The translations under genes and the position numbers were made by a program. 64,000 bases of DNA from Porites lobata (Eukaryota > Cnidaria > Anthozoa > Scleractinia > Poritidae), in contig CALNXK010000183.1 in assembly GCA_942486035.1 (NCBI GenBank), forward strand, positions 605,001 through 669,000, in the 5' to 3' direction. Each line of letters begins with the position of its first letter. Positions within the stretch are counted from its first letter, which is position 1. Positions 41,801 through 53,099 of the stretch are shown piece by piece. The notes under the pieces are model-generated. The model saw only the letters and a list, made by a program, of their open reading frames with translations, was not told the origin of the DNA and made no database searches.

Positions 41801-44800
41801 TTATGACGTAGAGTACGCCCACCCGTACACACACTTCATGTAAGCCGATGTCAAATGTCACAATAGATCTTGCACAACTTGACTAGCCTCTTAGTTATGT
41901 AAGCCATCCGTATGAGTACGATTAGATTGACAGCTGTCAAAATCAGACATCCGCTGACAATTATCACATGACCATCTCGTGGGCTCAGATAAAAGTCCAG
42001 TCGTTTTACCCCTATATATAAGCTGACATAATATGTCACACTTACCAATTCAACATAAAAACGAAACTACGCTGGGCAAGGCTGTCAGTTGACTGACAGT
42101 CGTTTAAAGTTACACTGGCAAGCCAAATTAAGTTCAATTGACAGCTGTCAAAATGGGACATGTGGAGACCACAATCAGAAAACTAGTAACGTGGGCTCAG
42201 GTTCGCTCAGGTACACGAGCTGGCATTTTCCACTACATGCTGGACGGATATGTCCTACTCACACTTGTAGTCTGTTAATTCGAATATTCGCCATTCTAAT
42301 GAAGGTTAATTGACAGCTGTCAAACTAGAGTATACGCTGACCATCATCACCTGAGTGGATCGCGGGCTCATTTTTCTATCCATTGAGGTCACATAGTGTT
42401 TAAAGTTTTGCGCACATATTTTATTTGATCACAGGCTCAATTCGAAGCCCCATAACTTTATAGAAAATCTGTCCATCCTAGAAAATTCGGCAAGCACGTG
42501 ACCGTACACCGACCACCCGACCTTCCGTCTGTCCGCACCACAGGCATACCAATGTTTCTGCTGACCAGTATCGCCTGACCGTATCGCGGGGTCAGGTATA
42601 GACCCTCTGAGTTCGAGTAATTTTTTGAAGGTATCTGCTGACAAGTTGCTACTTTTCAAATGATCGCAGGCTCAAGTTCAATTTTTTAAAAATGCATATG
42701 AAATAAGTCGTGTTCATGAGCCGCACTTTTAAAATGTTGATTTCGAACTGACCTCAGACACGAAAATTCAACCGGCTTTTACATTTAAATGCAGGGAAGG
42801 CAATCGCTTTTGACTTTTTTCACTGTCACGTGTTCATCACGCTCTACGTCCAATTTTTATGTTCTGATTGGTCAAAATTTGACAGGTGAGTTTATGGGGA
42901 AAATTTATGCAGCGTCTGGAAACTTGCTTACTGATAGCTGGAGCTGACAGAGTTTTGTGTCATCTTGTGATGTTTTAAACTGTCTTTTTCTACTTGGTGT
43001 ACAAAATGAAATACAGCTGCTATCAACATTGTTCTGTAATTCGTGGCTGGTTTGCTTATTGCGCTTTTTGTTGACAAATGCACCGCTTGTTAAAGTCATT
43101 GGAAATCCGATTTCGGATGGCATCGTTTTCAAAAATGAGCTTACTCACTTGAGGCGTAAGAGGGTTGAAAAGTCTCAAGCGATTCTGGAACACTTGAAGA
43201 CCTTCAGAAGCAGCATCTCGACTGGTAAGCCTGAGCAATTATTGTCTTTGATGTGTTTTTTTTTCGGTTTCCTGAAGTCGAGCGTATGGTTTATGCGGCT
43301 TAAGTTTATACACGAGCAATTATCTAACCTACAATAGTATCAGGTTTAAAAAGCCTTTAGACACTTTTTGACCCGCAAATTCAAAGAAAAGGTTCCGAGG
43401 ATTATTTAGTTATGATTTTGACAGTAAACAGAAAGCTCTGATGGATTTTCTTACCTCGAGTTCATCTTGAAAAAGAGAAAACACCGGGAAGCCGGCTTAA
43501 AACATAAATAAGCTTATGCTTTACCTGACTCATGATTTTCTGAGACACTTTACTCTCAATACTTCTCTTCGTGAATGAAAATTATTGTCTCTGTACATGT
43601 TTCACCGAATTAAATTTATTTTATTGATTGTTAGTAGTCCCTCTCGCAATTTTTATCGCTGCACCGGTTTTTTTTTTAATTTCCAGTCGAACATAAACAT
43701 CGCATGCAAGAATACTCAAAACGCCGCGCGTAAATATCACTCGCTTTTAAAGATTACACATAAAAAAATCATGCACAGTTTAATGAATAAAGGGAAGTAA
43801 AACCTAAACATAACAATTTCTCTATCATGTTGAAGCGTGAATGGTAACTCTATTAATCGCACTGCAAATTTGGTGCCTGTCAAAAGTGAGAAACCGTCCG
43901 GCTGGCCGAAAAGTGATTTTGGGAATTTTTTTTTATCGTTTTCATTAAAAGCCCATAATTATTACCTTGCATATCTAGGACCAGATTTTTCTAACTGAAA
44001 AGTCCCGGCATTATAGAATTCTTTTCATGAAAACGTTTTACAATTCAATGCTATAATTTGTTGTGCAAACGAAGCGCGTGCTTTGATCGCCGTGGATATT
44101 GAATGAGTGCAAATTCTCTTGCAAAATTGTGAAAAACTGCAGAATTATAGGTTTAAATAGAAAAAAAAGAACAAATTCTGTCCGAGGTCTGTATGATAAA
44201 AAAGGGCCTCATAGTACTGTTTACCTGAGACGTGATGAGAAAAAGTATGTTTAAAAGGCTGGTTTACACGCCACCAGATTCGTCGCCAAGATTTACTAGT
44301 GAACTAAACTTGTCGAACACAAAAATCCGGCCTGATTTTTTATTTTGGCCTCCTTTTTAGACAGAGGAATGCAACTTGTAAATTGGCTGCCACCAAGGAC
44401 TATCGTGGCGCGTGTGTTTCTTAAAATTATAATTCGAGGTTATCCAATTATCCATAGTCTCTCTAACGGAGCAATGTTGGTGAGACTAGTGAATGCCACA
44501 TTATGATGCAACAGCTAATGCAAATACAATACACGAATAGGTCTATTTGTTTTCCAGGCCTAATCTACTGTGATCGAACATGATTGCTATTTTTCGGTGT
44601 AGAAATAAGACTATTTAATAACTCGACGTAAAATTTGTTGCACTCTTGGACGGTCAAATTCTGATTTATTCTCTAAAATCACTCAGCCTTTGCCTCAAAA
44701 GTCAAATGAATGTGCCCTGATCTGTGGATTACAATTGCAAGTTTATTGTTTGATTTAAATTATGAATTTATTAACGGGAGCTTCGCTTTTAGCCCTGGCT

Positions 44801-47800
44801 AAATCTATATATTATAATTATCATTATTACAATATAATAATATTGTTATGTAATAATTTATAATTATTATTGCAATATACAGGGTTTGTACAGATTCTGA
44901 AATTCTTTTAAGTCTTGGAATTTTCAAAGCAATTTTCCAGACCTCAAAAAGGTCTTGAAAGTGGAGAGAAAGTACAGAAAAATGGTAACAAGTCTGAAGT
45001 TTTGTTGTTGTTGTTTATTTAAAGCTACGGTATGGTACACTACAGGTGCTTGATACATACAGCTGAAGGTGATTTTTTCCCTGTGGACAAATTTTCATTA
45101 ACCTTGCCTGTACTGAGCCAGGACATTCAATCACAGAATGAGAAGTTTCAGAACTCTCAGCCTCAGACCGCATTGCACCATGGTTACTGCCTGCTGCAGA
45201 TTCATGATTCAGCAGTGCCAGAACTAAAAAAGTGTCTCATTTGTAAAGACAATATGGTTGGAGCTTAACGATAAGCACTTTGGCATTAACAAGCAAAAGA
45301 AACTTACAGATGGAGATGCTCCTCATTTTTGAACTTGGGATCTGCCAGCAATGTGGTCTTTACAGTGTCTTCCAGTACGCTTTTTTTTTCGCTCACATTA
45401 CCATTCCATTCCCAATGTTCTTAATTTGTAGCACGATTTTATAGTTGCCACAAAACCAACATTGTGCCACTGATTACGACTGAGCAAAGTCCTAAATCTT
45501 TGGACATTTCTGACACTTTTAAAAGATACATGCAAATTATATCAAAGATAACAAATAATTATTCCTGCAGGACCTACGCAAGACGGCAGCTCAAGTGATG
45601 TTTTGTACATTGCCATGGCTGGCACACATCAAATCTGGTCCTTTTACTTGAAAGACAGTTCTTGGCTTAAAGGAGGGTCAGTTATCAACCTTAATGAATC
45701 CTTTCACTTCTATCAGTAGACCAATAATAACTTTAAGAAATCAATATATGTCGATAAAATTTGTGCTGCCAAAGAGGTTTCATTTGAATGGTAACACCAT
45801 AGGATTTCATCCAGAGACTCAAACGTTAGAACTACATACTAAATAAATAGTTCCATGTGAAAGAACTGCTGAAGAGGTTTCATTTGAATGGTAACACCAA
45901 AGGATTTCGTCTACAGACTCAAAAGTTAGAACTACGTGCTAAATAAGTAGTACCTTGTGAAAGTACTGCTGAAGAAGTTTCAGTTGAATGGTAACAACAA
46001 ACGATTTCGTCCGCAGACTCAAAAGTTGAAATTCATACTAAATAAATAGTACCATGTGAAAGTACTGCTAAAATGGTTTCATTTGAATGGTAACACCAAA
46101 GGATTTCGTCCACAGACTCAAAAGTTAGAACTACAGTCTAAATAAATACAGTCGACTCCCGATAATTCGAACCTTCAAGGGAAAGAGAAAATAGTTCGAG
46201 TTACCGGGAGTTCGAGTTATCGAGGGTAAAATTATATAGAAAGCGATCTGAAGGGAAATGTAAATTGCCTCGAGTTATAGAGGGTTCGAGTTACCAGGCG
46301 GGATTCGACTGTAGTTCGAGTTACCGGGAGTTCGAGTTATCGAGGGTAAAATTACTATAGAAAGCAAGCTGAAGGGAAATGTAAATTGCTTCGAGTTAGC
46401 GTGAAGTTCGAGTTATAGAGGGTTGGAGTTACTGGGATTCGACTGTAGTACCATATGAAAGTACTGCCAAAGAGTTTCCATTTGAATGGTAACACCATAG
46501 GATTTTCATCCAGAGACTCAAAAGTTAGAACGACATACTAAATAAATAGTACCATGTGAAAGTACTGCTAAAGAGTTTCCATTTGAATGGTAACACCAGA
46601 GGATTTCATCCAGAGACTCAAACGCTAGAACTACATACTAAACTAGTAGTAATCATAGATCAATAAGTGCGTTCGAGTTTTCTTAGCTCCAGATTAGCTT
46701 TTGTGTCGTCAAGCATGATTTCAAAATCATGGAAGAGATCATGAATTAAAAGGTAGACATTCTTTTCGTAAAAAATGTTCTTCGCGTATACGGCTTCAAA
46801 ATATCTCACTCATTAACTCTCTACTCTTAAAATGTCTTACTCTCCCTCAAGCATGGTCGATAAAAATGTAAAGTAGATCGTAAAAAGTTCTTTGTTGTTA
46901 AAAAGATAAACATGTCACTACAAACTTCGAAAAAATGGTAGCCTTGAAAGTTATAAGTCTTGGCTTCTTGCGTGACACAACTTGAAGTGAAAACAATGAT
47001 CATAGGAGCGACGAAACATATTAGGTTTCTGCTAGATTACTGATGTCAGAGAACCGGACAGAATCTTTTGCCATTGTGCAAACTTTTCATCTCATGATTA
47101 TTTTAAGTTCATGTAGGTCAGTTCAACATGTTTTAAACTTAGCTTGCTTCAGCGAGCGAGATACTTATCATGCAAAATTGTCCGCGTAGAGATATCAGAC
47201 GTGAATAAAGCATTACAGTTGTAACAACCTGCACTGATACGCTCAAGCTTACTTTTTCGTGCATGAAAGAGGTTAAACTACAAATAAGTAAATAGACTCA
47301 AACGCACGGCTAAACTTCTCACGGCACAAATGTTACCTGGTCTTTATTTGTGTGTTTCTACGAAGTTCCAGCTCGATTTGAACGGCATTGACCGAAAAGA
47401 TTAGCAGAATCATCAGCTCAGTGATAAAACCCGCTTAGAAAACAACTCCAACGTTCATTCTTTTGCCGAACTCAAATATTCCCGTGTAATGTAGTTGACC
47501 TTGATGGAACCAGTGATGCACGTGATTGCCATATGACAATTGCTTATGACGTAAACGAGGTATAGTTGCGTGCGCACTCGCACGAGGTATAGTTGCTTGC
47601 GCATAAAAATAGTTGTGTGCGCATGTCCACGAGGTGAGCCCGCAATTTCTTTGTTCGGCTATTGGGCTTAAAATTCGTGCGCGCGCTTAATAATTATTCA
47701 AAATGGCGCAGATTTTGAACATCGCCCGTCCAAGGAACCAAAAATCTCGAATCTTTACGCCTGGCATGCACAGGTATCCCATCGACCACAGGATCCCCAA

Positions 47801-50800
47801 AGATTACGAAGCGTTCTCCTAACGTCGAACGCAATAAATAGTTCCATTTAAAAGTATATGTATTGTTGAAGTGGTTTCATTTGAGTTGCAACACCAATTG
47901 AAAGAATTTCTTGCTTAGCTTTAAAAGTTAGAGGCATGAATAACTCACGCGACCAAGAATCAACCAATGTTAGCCTGTATTAAATTGAGCGAAAGTCTTG
48001 AAATATAACAAGTTAGTATGCCTTACACATCTGCTCCATACGTCACACCTTCTAGGACCCAAGTGCAAGGCACTTGTCTTCGTTTTGCTGGGAGTGGAGC
48101 AGAAGAGAATCGAAACAACAGTTATCCACACAAAGCTGCGTTTGCACAGCCTTCTGGTGTCAGTCTTGCTGTGGAAAAACCGTACAGGTGTTTGTTTGTG
48201 GCTGACAGCGAGAGCAGTAGTGTGCGAACAGTTGATGTGGCCACTGGTGGCACAAAAGCTTTGGTAGGAGCCGATAGAGACCCGACTGTAAGTATGAAGC
48301 AAGCTGTTATTAGAGAGATTTAGAACCACGGTTACGGCAATCGTCAAATTGTACCACGTGACTAAGTTATCCTTTAACTTGCCATCTGCCGTTTATTTTA
48401 CCCACCAAAAATAAGAATCGTTTTTGACAGATTTTACCTGCTGACTTTCTAATTTGAGAAATTTTTAACTTGAATCTCGCGTTTGCCATTTGTCGTAAAC
48501 GTGATTCTAAATCTCTCTACAGGGTGTCCCGAAAGGTCGTTCCTCTTCTTTATTAGGCTGTAATGCAGTATGATTGCACATAATATGCAAATCGTTTAAA
48601 GAAAAGTCTTGTCTTTTCAATCTAATTTAATATTTCATACTTGTTTTGCCATCTTTCGACTCGGATATTCGATTTGCCTACTTTCTTGCCAAAGGTGCGC
48701 TTGCGCGAGTATATTTTCCCGCCGCATATTTTTTGTATTTTGTAACTTGTCGTCTCATTTTAAGAGAATAAACAAACTCGACCTGGATTAACTCGTATTG
48801 GCAATTTTTATCACTTGCATTGTTTGCCCCATGATATACCACGTGACGTTACACTGTAATTTTTATCTTATCAGTCCTATTAAAAGCACGTGCAAATTAA
48901 GATGGCGGGTAATGTGAGGTCTATTTGGGTGAACGAATTATTTCTGAGTATGTAGAGGGCGTTACAGGTTTTCGAAAGAGAAAGTAGAATTTGGGTGCCT
49001 AATTCCTTGGGTTTTTACGCGTCCAAAATTTCCCTTTTTCTCCACTTTCGAACATCCACCAACCGAGCTAGACGGCATTCAAAGATAGCTTTTTATGATA
49101 TATATTCTATATTAAATGTTTCGTGCTTTTCAAAATGACAACTTAGGATTTTTTGTTTTTCGTTTTCAGAATCTGTTCGCATTTGGTGATCAGGATGGCA
49201 AAGGTATCGATGTTAAGTTGCAACATCCATTAGGTGTGGCCTGGAACCCACATTCACAGAAACTCTATGTTGCAGATTCGTATAACCACAAGGTAATGAT
49301 TGTCTCTCATCCTAACCGCCTGACAACTTGTTTGCTGATTTCCTTCTCAGATAAGGGGTAATTTTCTCTGAAAATTCTTTGTTTTCTGGGGATTATCCGA
49401 TTAAATACGATTATATACAGCTATTTCGAGAAGGGTTGTCGGAAAAAGTGCACGCGACAATCTCGAAAGGTATTGTGGGTGGTTTTGAGTTAACTGTTCT
49501 TCAAAGAAATTTGATAGAATGGCAGGAGAGGCCATGGACATATGTTTGCAAGTGCTAAAGGAAAGCAACAAAAGTTATAGGTTCGACAGCTACAGTGTCA
49601 GGAACAGTGTACTGCTCTTATCCCATATTACCTTTCGGGATTGTCGCGTGCTCATTTTTTCCGACAACTTTCTCGAAATAGCTGTAAACAACACAAGGCC
49701 CGATTATGTATTTTTCGATTCGCTCTGACAAATGGCTAACGCTTGAAACGTCATCTTTTGGATCACATTATGGTGATTAACTCACTATACCAACTACAGG
49801 GGCCAGTAAAAACCCTTCAATTTCTTGCAACACATATGTACACTTAAATTTGTGAAGGACAATCAGTACAATAATGTTAGATTCGAGAAGAGCTGCTTAT
49901 GATTGGGTTCTTTACTACTTACTAAAACCTAATCTAGGCCACAATTTATTTGTTCATACCAGTCATCATTTTCTCTTTCCTAAACGAAGGGCCTGTTTAT
50001 CTGGAGGTGGGGGACCCCAGGTAGGTGACGTGACATTTGGCGGCTCACCCCACCTATCATGTAAACGTGATCAAATTAACATGAGAGATTATATGGCCAG
50101 GGGGTTACCTCACCTTAGCGGCTTACCTCACCTACCTGGGGTCCCCAACCTCCATGTAAACAGACCCCAACAGTCCTTGATTTCTTAATACTGTCGTTTA
50201 CTATTTGGTTAGTGATGATGCTCTAGTTTTAAAACTTTGTCAGTGAAATATTGGAAGGGTTGATCTGAACTTTCTTTTACCATTATACAGTATTGGATTC
50301 CTATCCTAGATGGGTTATATTAAAATTTATTAATCGATTGATTAGTTAATTAATTCACGGACTGATTTTAATTAATTTATTGCAGATTAAAGTTATTGAT
50401 CCTGTGAAAAAAACTTGTGAATCTTTTCTGGGCACTGGTAAACCAGGTCTTTCTTCTGGCGAGGAAAACGCGATCCAGTTTGATGAACCAGGTGGCTTGT
50501 GTGTGAGTCCTGATGGAGAGACGCTATATGTGGCAGATACTAACAACCATGCCATTCGAGTTATTGACTTAAAAACTAAAAAAGCGTCACAGGTGAGAGT
50601 TCAGCTTCAAAATGTAATCCAGTCCTATGAAATATAGAATGGTAACAAGTATTTCCTGCCACAAGCGATTTTTGGACAAGACACAGTGTAGAAATTTATG
50701 GAGTTTCTTTTTTTTTTTTTTTTTTTAAGAAAAATCCGTTATGTGTTAAGAATAGGTAGAATAGGCATATTAATATATATTTTTCCTTCTTTTGGGTTTT

Positions 50801-51868
50801 CCAGCTCGTTCTGATTTCTGAAAAAGTCAACCGTATTAAATAAGTCCGGTACCCGCGGGGTTTTAATGGGCTAAATAGAGTTTTTTTTAGAAGTTTTCTT
50901 GGTCATAATCGTTATTGTGTTGATTGGTAATAAGCAAACATTCTTGGTGAGAAATTTAGATACATGTAATCCAGTCGACTCACTGTGGACGGTATAATTG
51001 AGCAAGTAACTGAGCAATCAATCAGTCAGTCCGTCAGTCGATCATTCAAGGATTCGATCGATCGGTGTCCGTCGGACCGTCAGACCGTCCGTCTGTCGTC
51101 CTTCAGTCATACAGTCAGTCCTTCAGTCAGTCATCAGTCAGTCAGTCAGTCAGTTGGCGATTCAGTCAATCGATCGTTCATTCAGTGTCTGTGTGAACCA
51201 ATAAATCTAATTAAACAGCTGTTTTCAAGCAAGCGTTCTTCTTCGTAGTTGGATATCATCGAGCACCCTCAAACTCCAAAAGACCATGTGGACAGACAAG
51301 CGAGCAAAGAAAAGGTCGTGGTAAAACGGTTAACTTCGAAACGAACCCCCGTCAATTCCAAAGAGCCAATTCATGTATGCAGCAACGCTTCCTTAGATGT
51401 TACGTTCGAAATCAGACTCCCCGCGGGCTGTTACTTAACAGAAGGCGTGACGAGTAATTGGCAGTTCATGGTCTTCAGGCCACAAGAAGGTAAATGAGGT
51501 TATTTTACTCATTGATCTCTAGGTTGACAATGTGTCCTCTTAATAAACCTGTTTTGTTTCCAAAGGTGCGTTAGGCGATTTTGGGTTGAATTTAATACAT
51601 TCACTTTGCTAAAAACGTCTCTCACTGTTCTTGCTAATTGATTGCACCCGCCCTTCAAGTTCCGTGAAACGAAAATATCGTACGTAAATATGTCCGCGAT
51701 TCCCTTAGACTTCAAAACAGCCGTCGTCATTCTACCATGGATATTAGGGAAAATGTCTTAGTGACGGAAAAAAAAAAAATGTTAGAAGGTTTATTATTTG
51801 TCAATTACCGTTTACCTTTTCTGGTCAAAAACTAAAGATATAAAAAAGTAAATCAAATATAAAACATG

Positions 51869-51918
<50 letters not shown>

Positions 51919-52549
51919 TGAAAATAATAATAATAATAATAACAAATAAATAAATAAATAAAATGAAGCTTTCCAGCAACAAACAAATCTCGTAGTCGTC
52001 CGTTACCTCAAATCTAAAGGTCTCTATTGCTACTTTGTAGAAAATGTATCATTCTCAGAAGATAAGTCATCGTTAATGCTTAATACGATTAGTTCTGCAC
52101 TTTGCTTAAATGTTTCTTGCTACATATTCTAGATAAGGAAGCCATTCAAGGACAGTTTAAGCTGGAACCTCCATCGGGCGTCTTGACCAAGGACTCCCTG
52201 CGTGGTATTTGCTTCATTCGGATACCAGAAGGAGGCTGGGAGCCACAAACAACCGCAAGGGTTAGTAATTTGTAGTTTCAATATTCATACTCACGCATGT
52301 TTATCTTAAACTTAACGTACTTAATTATCGTTTGTTCGAATGGCTTTTTGTTTAGTTATCTATTTATTCATTCATTATATAATTGAATTTATTATCATAT
52401 TTTTGTTATGGTAGGCGGAGGCCATAGTTTATTTCTGTGAGCCAAGTGGTACATGCAGAATGGAGGAGGTAGTCTACGAAGTAGTGCTGCTAAAAACAGG
52501 CGCAAAGGGTCAAAGTTCCCTCCAAATAAACCACGAATGCAAGTTGTAA
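38259..52549 (+). CDS. NHLRC2: NHL repeat-containing protein 2, complete, ten exons, 733 aa
   Basis: NHLRC2 is a conserved cytosolic protein with a thioredoxin-like domain, a six-bladed NHL propeller and a C-terminal beta domain. Loss in humans causes FINCA disease; its biochemical role is not settled. Exons: 38259-38841, 40151-40464, 41506-41638, 45571-45676, 48056-48287, 49170-49292, 50386-50592, 51249-51489, 52133-52260, 52415-52549. All borders are GT/AG and phases join to one 2202-nt frame ending TAA. Length is close to vertebrate NHLRC2 (about 726 aa). The start MVLAESWFIKRVEEL is the first ATG of the open frame and gives a normal N-terminus. The gene diverges from ferlin with a transposon in between. 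Introns 1-8 are loaded with MITEs and tandem repeats, but no coding exon is disrupted. Confidence 0.96.
39080..39370. mobile_element. Imperfect palindromic MITE in NHLRC2 intron 1
   Basis: CTTTACAGCTGGCATGCC pairs with GGCATGCTGGTGGTAAAG around a short centre at ~39225. Further out GTTCTCATATG recurs on both sides. Outer limits are uncertain. An ORF at 39090-39290 is only a by-product of the palindrome. Confidence 0.5.
40151..50592 (+). CDS. NHLRC2: NHLRC2 exons 2-7: NHL beta-propeller
   Basis: Repeated NHL signatures are visible: RLAVADTGHHRILVI (exon 2), VIFVADTENHTIRQ (exon 2), VLYIAMAGTHQIWSF (exon 4), CLFVADSESSSVRTV (exon 5), KLYVADSYNHK plus IKVIDP (exons 6-7) and TLYVADTNNHAIRVIDL (exon 7). 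Six such strands fit a six-bladed propeller. Exon boundaries often fall right after the NHx motif. Intervening introns contain most of the mobile DNA between 38.8 and 51.2 kb. Confidence 0.94.
41094..41400. mobile_element. ~300-bp MITE in NHLRC2 intron 2
   Basis: AGTGATGACGTCACAAAA at the left is mirrored by TTTTTGTGACCTCACACTT at the right. AAATTATAGGATTGG pairs with CCAATTCCATAATTT, and CAGCCTGTTAG with CTAACAGGCT. It ends ~105 bp before exon 3. Confidence 0.72.
41660..41702. repeat. (TAA)n microsatellite
   Basis: Imperfect TAA/TTA repeat at the left edge of the 3.1-kb element. Similar AT-rich sequence lies at its right edge (44812-44880). Confidence 0.8.
41709..44791. mobile_element. 3.1-kb inverted-repeat element with GC-rich terminal hairpin, NHLRC2 intron 3
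   Basis: Left end TAATAGCGGAGCTCCCG and right end CGGGAGCTTCGCTTTTA are inverted repeats. Just inside the left end GCGCGCGCGAAGCGCGCGCGC forms a strong hairpin. Diverged repeats with the palindrome TTGACAGCTGTCAA follow. The interior (42.8-44.7 kb) has only short ORFs, the longest at 42957-43337, none recognised. No transposase is seen. A related right end (GAGCTCCGCTTTTAGCCTTGG) occurs alone at ~8467. Confidence 0.65.
41925..42670. repeat. Diverged subterminal tandem repeats
   Basis: TTGACAGCTGTCAA occurs near 41928, 42137 and 42308. ATCGCGGGCTCA/ATCACAGGCTCA-like phrases recur through to ~42670. Spacing is about 170-210 bp. The motif is a perfect 14-bp palindrome and could be a protein-binding site used by the transposase (inference). 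Confidence 0.6.
45762..46650. repeat. ~100-bp minisatellite in NHLRC2 intron 4, six units plus an outlier at 47830-47945
   Basis: The phrase GGTTTCATTTGAATGGTAAC recurs near 45775, 45875, 45975, 46075, then after an insertion near 46474 and 46574. A seventh, more diverged unit appears at ~47870 after a 1.2-kb gap. Units include ATTTCGTCCACAGACTCAAA and TAAATAGTACCATGTGAAAG. It starts within 100 bp of the exon 4 donor. Confidence 0.85.
46147..46447. mobile_element. pogo/Tigger-type MITE inserted in the minisatellite
   Basis: TA at 46147-46148 and 46446-46447 flank an element starting CAGTCGACTCCCGATAATTC and ending GGGATTCGACTG. Such CAGTCGA ends and a TA duplication fit pogo/Tigger (Tc1/mariner) elements. 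The interior is duplicated: TTCGAGTTACCGGGAGTTCG occurs at ~46195 and again at ~46315. Confidence 0.8.
46650..47830. mobile_element. Probable 1.2-kb insertion in the minisatellite
   Basis: The minisatellite stops at ~46650 and one more unit follows at ~47830. Near the edges GTGCGTTCGA (46668) and TCGAACGCA (47826) are inverted. Inside is a short run of GTGCGCAT/GAGGTATAGTTGC repeats near 47560-47640. A 40-residue ORF at ~47703 (MAQILNIARPRNQKSR) is not recognised. Boundaries and class are uncertain. Confidence 0.4.
49416..49686. mobile_element. ~270-bp MITE in NHLRC2 intron 6
   Basis: TACAGCTATTTCGAGAA at the left pairs with TTCTCGAAATAGCTGTA at the right. GTTGTCGGAAAAAGTGCACG pairs with CGTGCTCATTTTTTCCGACA, giving arms of ~70 bp. 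The centre contains an ATG-led ORF (MAGEAMDICLQVLKESN) open to the right arm. No function recognised. Confidence 0.72.
49989..50168. mobile_element. 180-bp palindromic MITE in NHLRC2 intron 6
   Basis: GGGCCTGTTTATCTGGAGG at the left pairs with CCTCCATGTAAACAGACCCC at the right, and GACCCCAGGTAGGTGA with TCACCTACCTGGGGTC. The central CATGTAAACGTGATCAAATT separates the arms. A half copy exists at 5881-5990. Confidence 0.82.
51005..51195. repeat. CAGT/TCAG-rich simple repeat in NHLRC2 intron 7
   Basis: Interrupted TCAG and TCGA tetranucleotides over ~190 bases, ending ~50 bases before exon 8. The open frame through it (SQSVSRS-like) is an artefact of the repeat. Confidence 0.85.
51249..52549 (+). 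CDS. NHLRC2: NHLRC2 exons 8-10: C-terminal beta domain
   Basis: Exon 8 reads LDVTFEIRLPAGCYLTEGV, matching the family's LPxGxxLTEGV segment. Exon 9 gives FKLEPPSGVLTKDSLRG and exon 10 gives AIVYFCEPSGTCRMEEVVYE, ending INHECKL before TAA at 52547. Exon 8 starts directly after a CAGT-rich repeat in intron 7. The acceptor is TTCGTAG, weak in pyrimidines, but the phase demands it. Confidence 0.92.
51871..51960. repeat. (TAA)n / (AAAT)n microsatellite in NHLRC2 intron 8
   Basis: TAA trinucleotides turn into TAAA tetranucleotides at the right. Simple repeat only. Confidence 0.9.
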
Positions 52550-52670
52550 ATCAAGAATACGAAGATTGCTTTGAAGGAAATTTGAAATGTCAGGATAAAG
52601 GACAACCATGAATGACACGTGCTCACATTTTTGTAATACGCAAACCAAGAGGTTACATATACATTACCAG

Positions 52671-52676
52671 AATAAA
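52671..52676 (+). terminator. Polyadenylation signal of NHLRC2
   Basis: AATAAA lies 122 bases after the NHLRC2 stop. It is the first canonical signal after the stop that is not in coding sequence. The cleavage site should fall ~10-30 bases downstream. Confidence 0.7.
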
Positions 52677-52974
52677 CTTTAAAAATTAAACAAGTAAATT
52701 TGAGCGAGTGGTCGTTAGACCACAATGGAAGAAGAGCTGTTAAGACTGACAACAGTTTTGAATTTAGAAGGCAAAGCGTTTGTCATCTAATACTTTGGTT
52801 ATTCTTAAACAAATTCCTTCTTTTTTTAAATTTAATTATGATGCATCATTTCTTCTCTGATTTGTGAGATGTGTTTTATGTACTTAAAGGTTAAAAGATA
52901 GAAACTCTGTCAAGACCTTCCAATTTTGAATTCCTAGAAAGAAACTTGAATATTACAGAAATCCAAAGGATATT

Positions 52975-53070
52975 TTTGACCCGGAGCGATTGAACTCACG
53001 ACCTCTGCACGTTCTGCACGTTCCAGTGTCCTAACAGACTGAGTCACTGGATCAGTCTAGAGGTGATCGC
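52975..53070 (-). mobile_element. Degenerate tRNA-like SINE head
   Basis: On the minus strand GACTCAGTCTGTTAGGACAC resembles an A box and GTCGTGAGTTCAATCGCTCC resembles a B box, spaced as in a tRNA. A duplicated ACGTGCAG enlarges the anticodon arm, so this is not a working tRNA. Confidence 0.5.
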
Positions 53071-53099
53071 AAGAATAGACAGAATTGGTATTCTCCGAC

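Noticed and set aside
41709..44791. Helitron with a GC hairpin 3' end
   Set aside because: No CTRR terminus follows the hairpin in either orientation, and the two ends are inverted repeats, which Helitrons lack.
45032..45268. 78-residue ORF in NHLRC2 intron 3
   Set aside because: Not recognised, no exon-like borders, and the NHLRC2 phase joins without it.
50985..51248. Ser/Gln/Val-rich ORF as a protein
   Set aside because: It is translation through a CAGT simple repeat inside an NHLRC2 intron.
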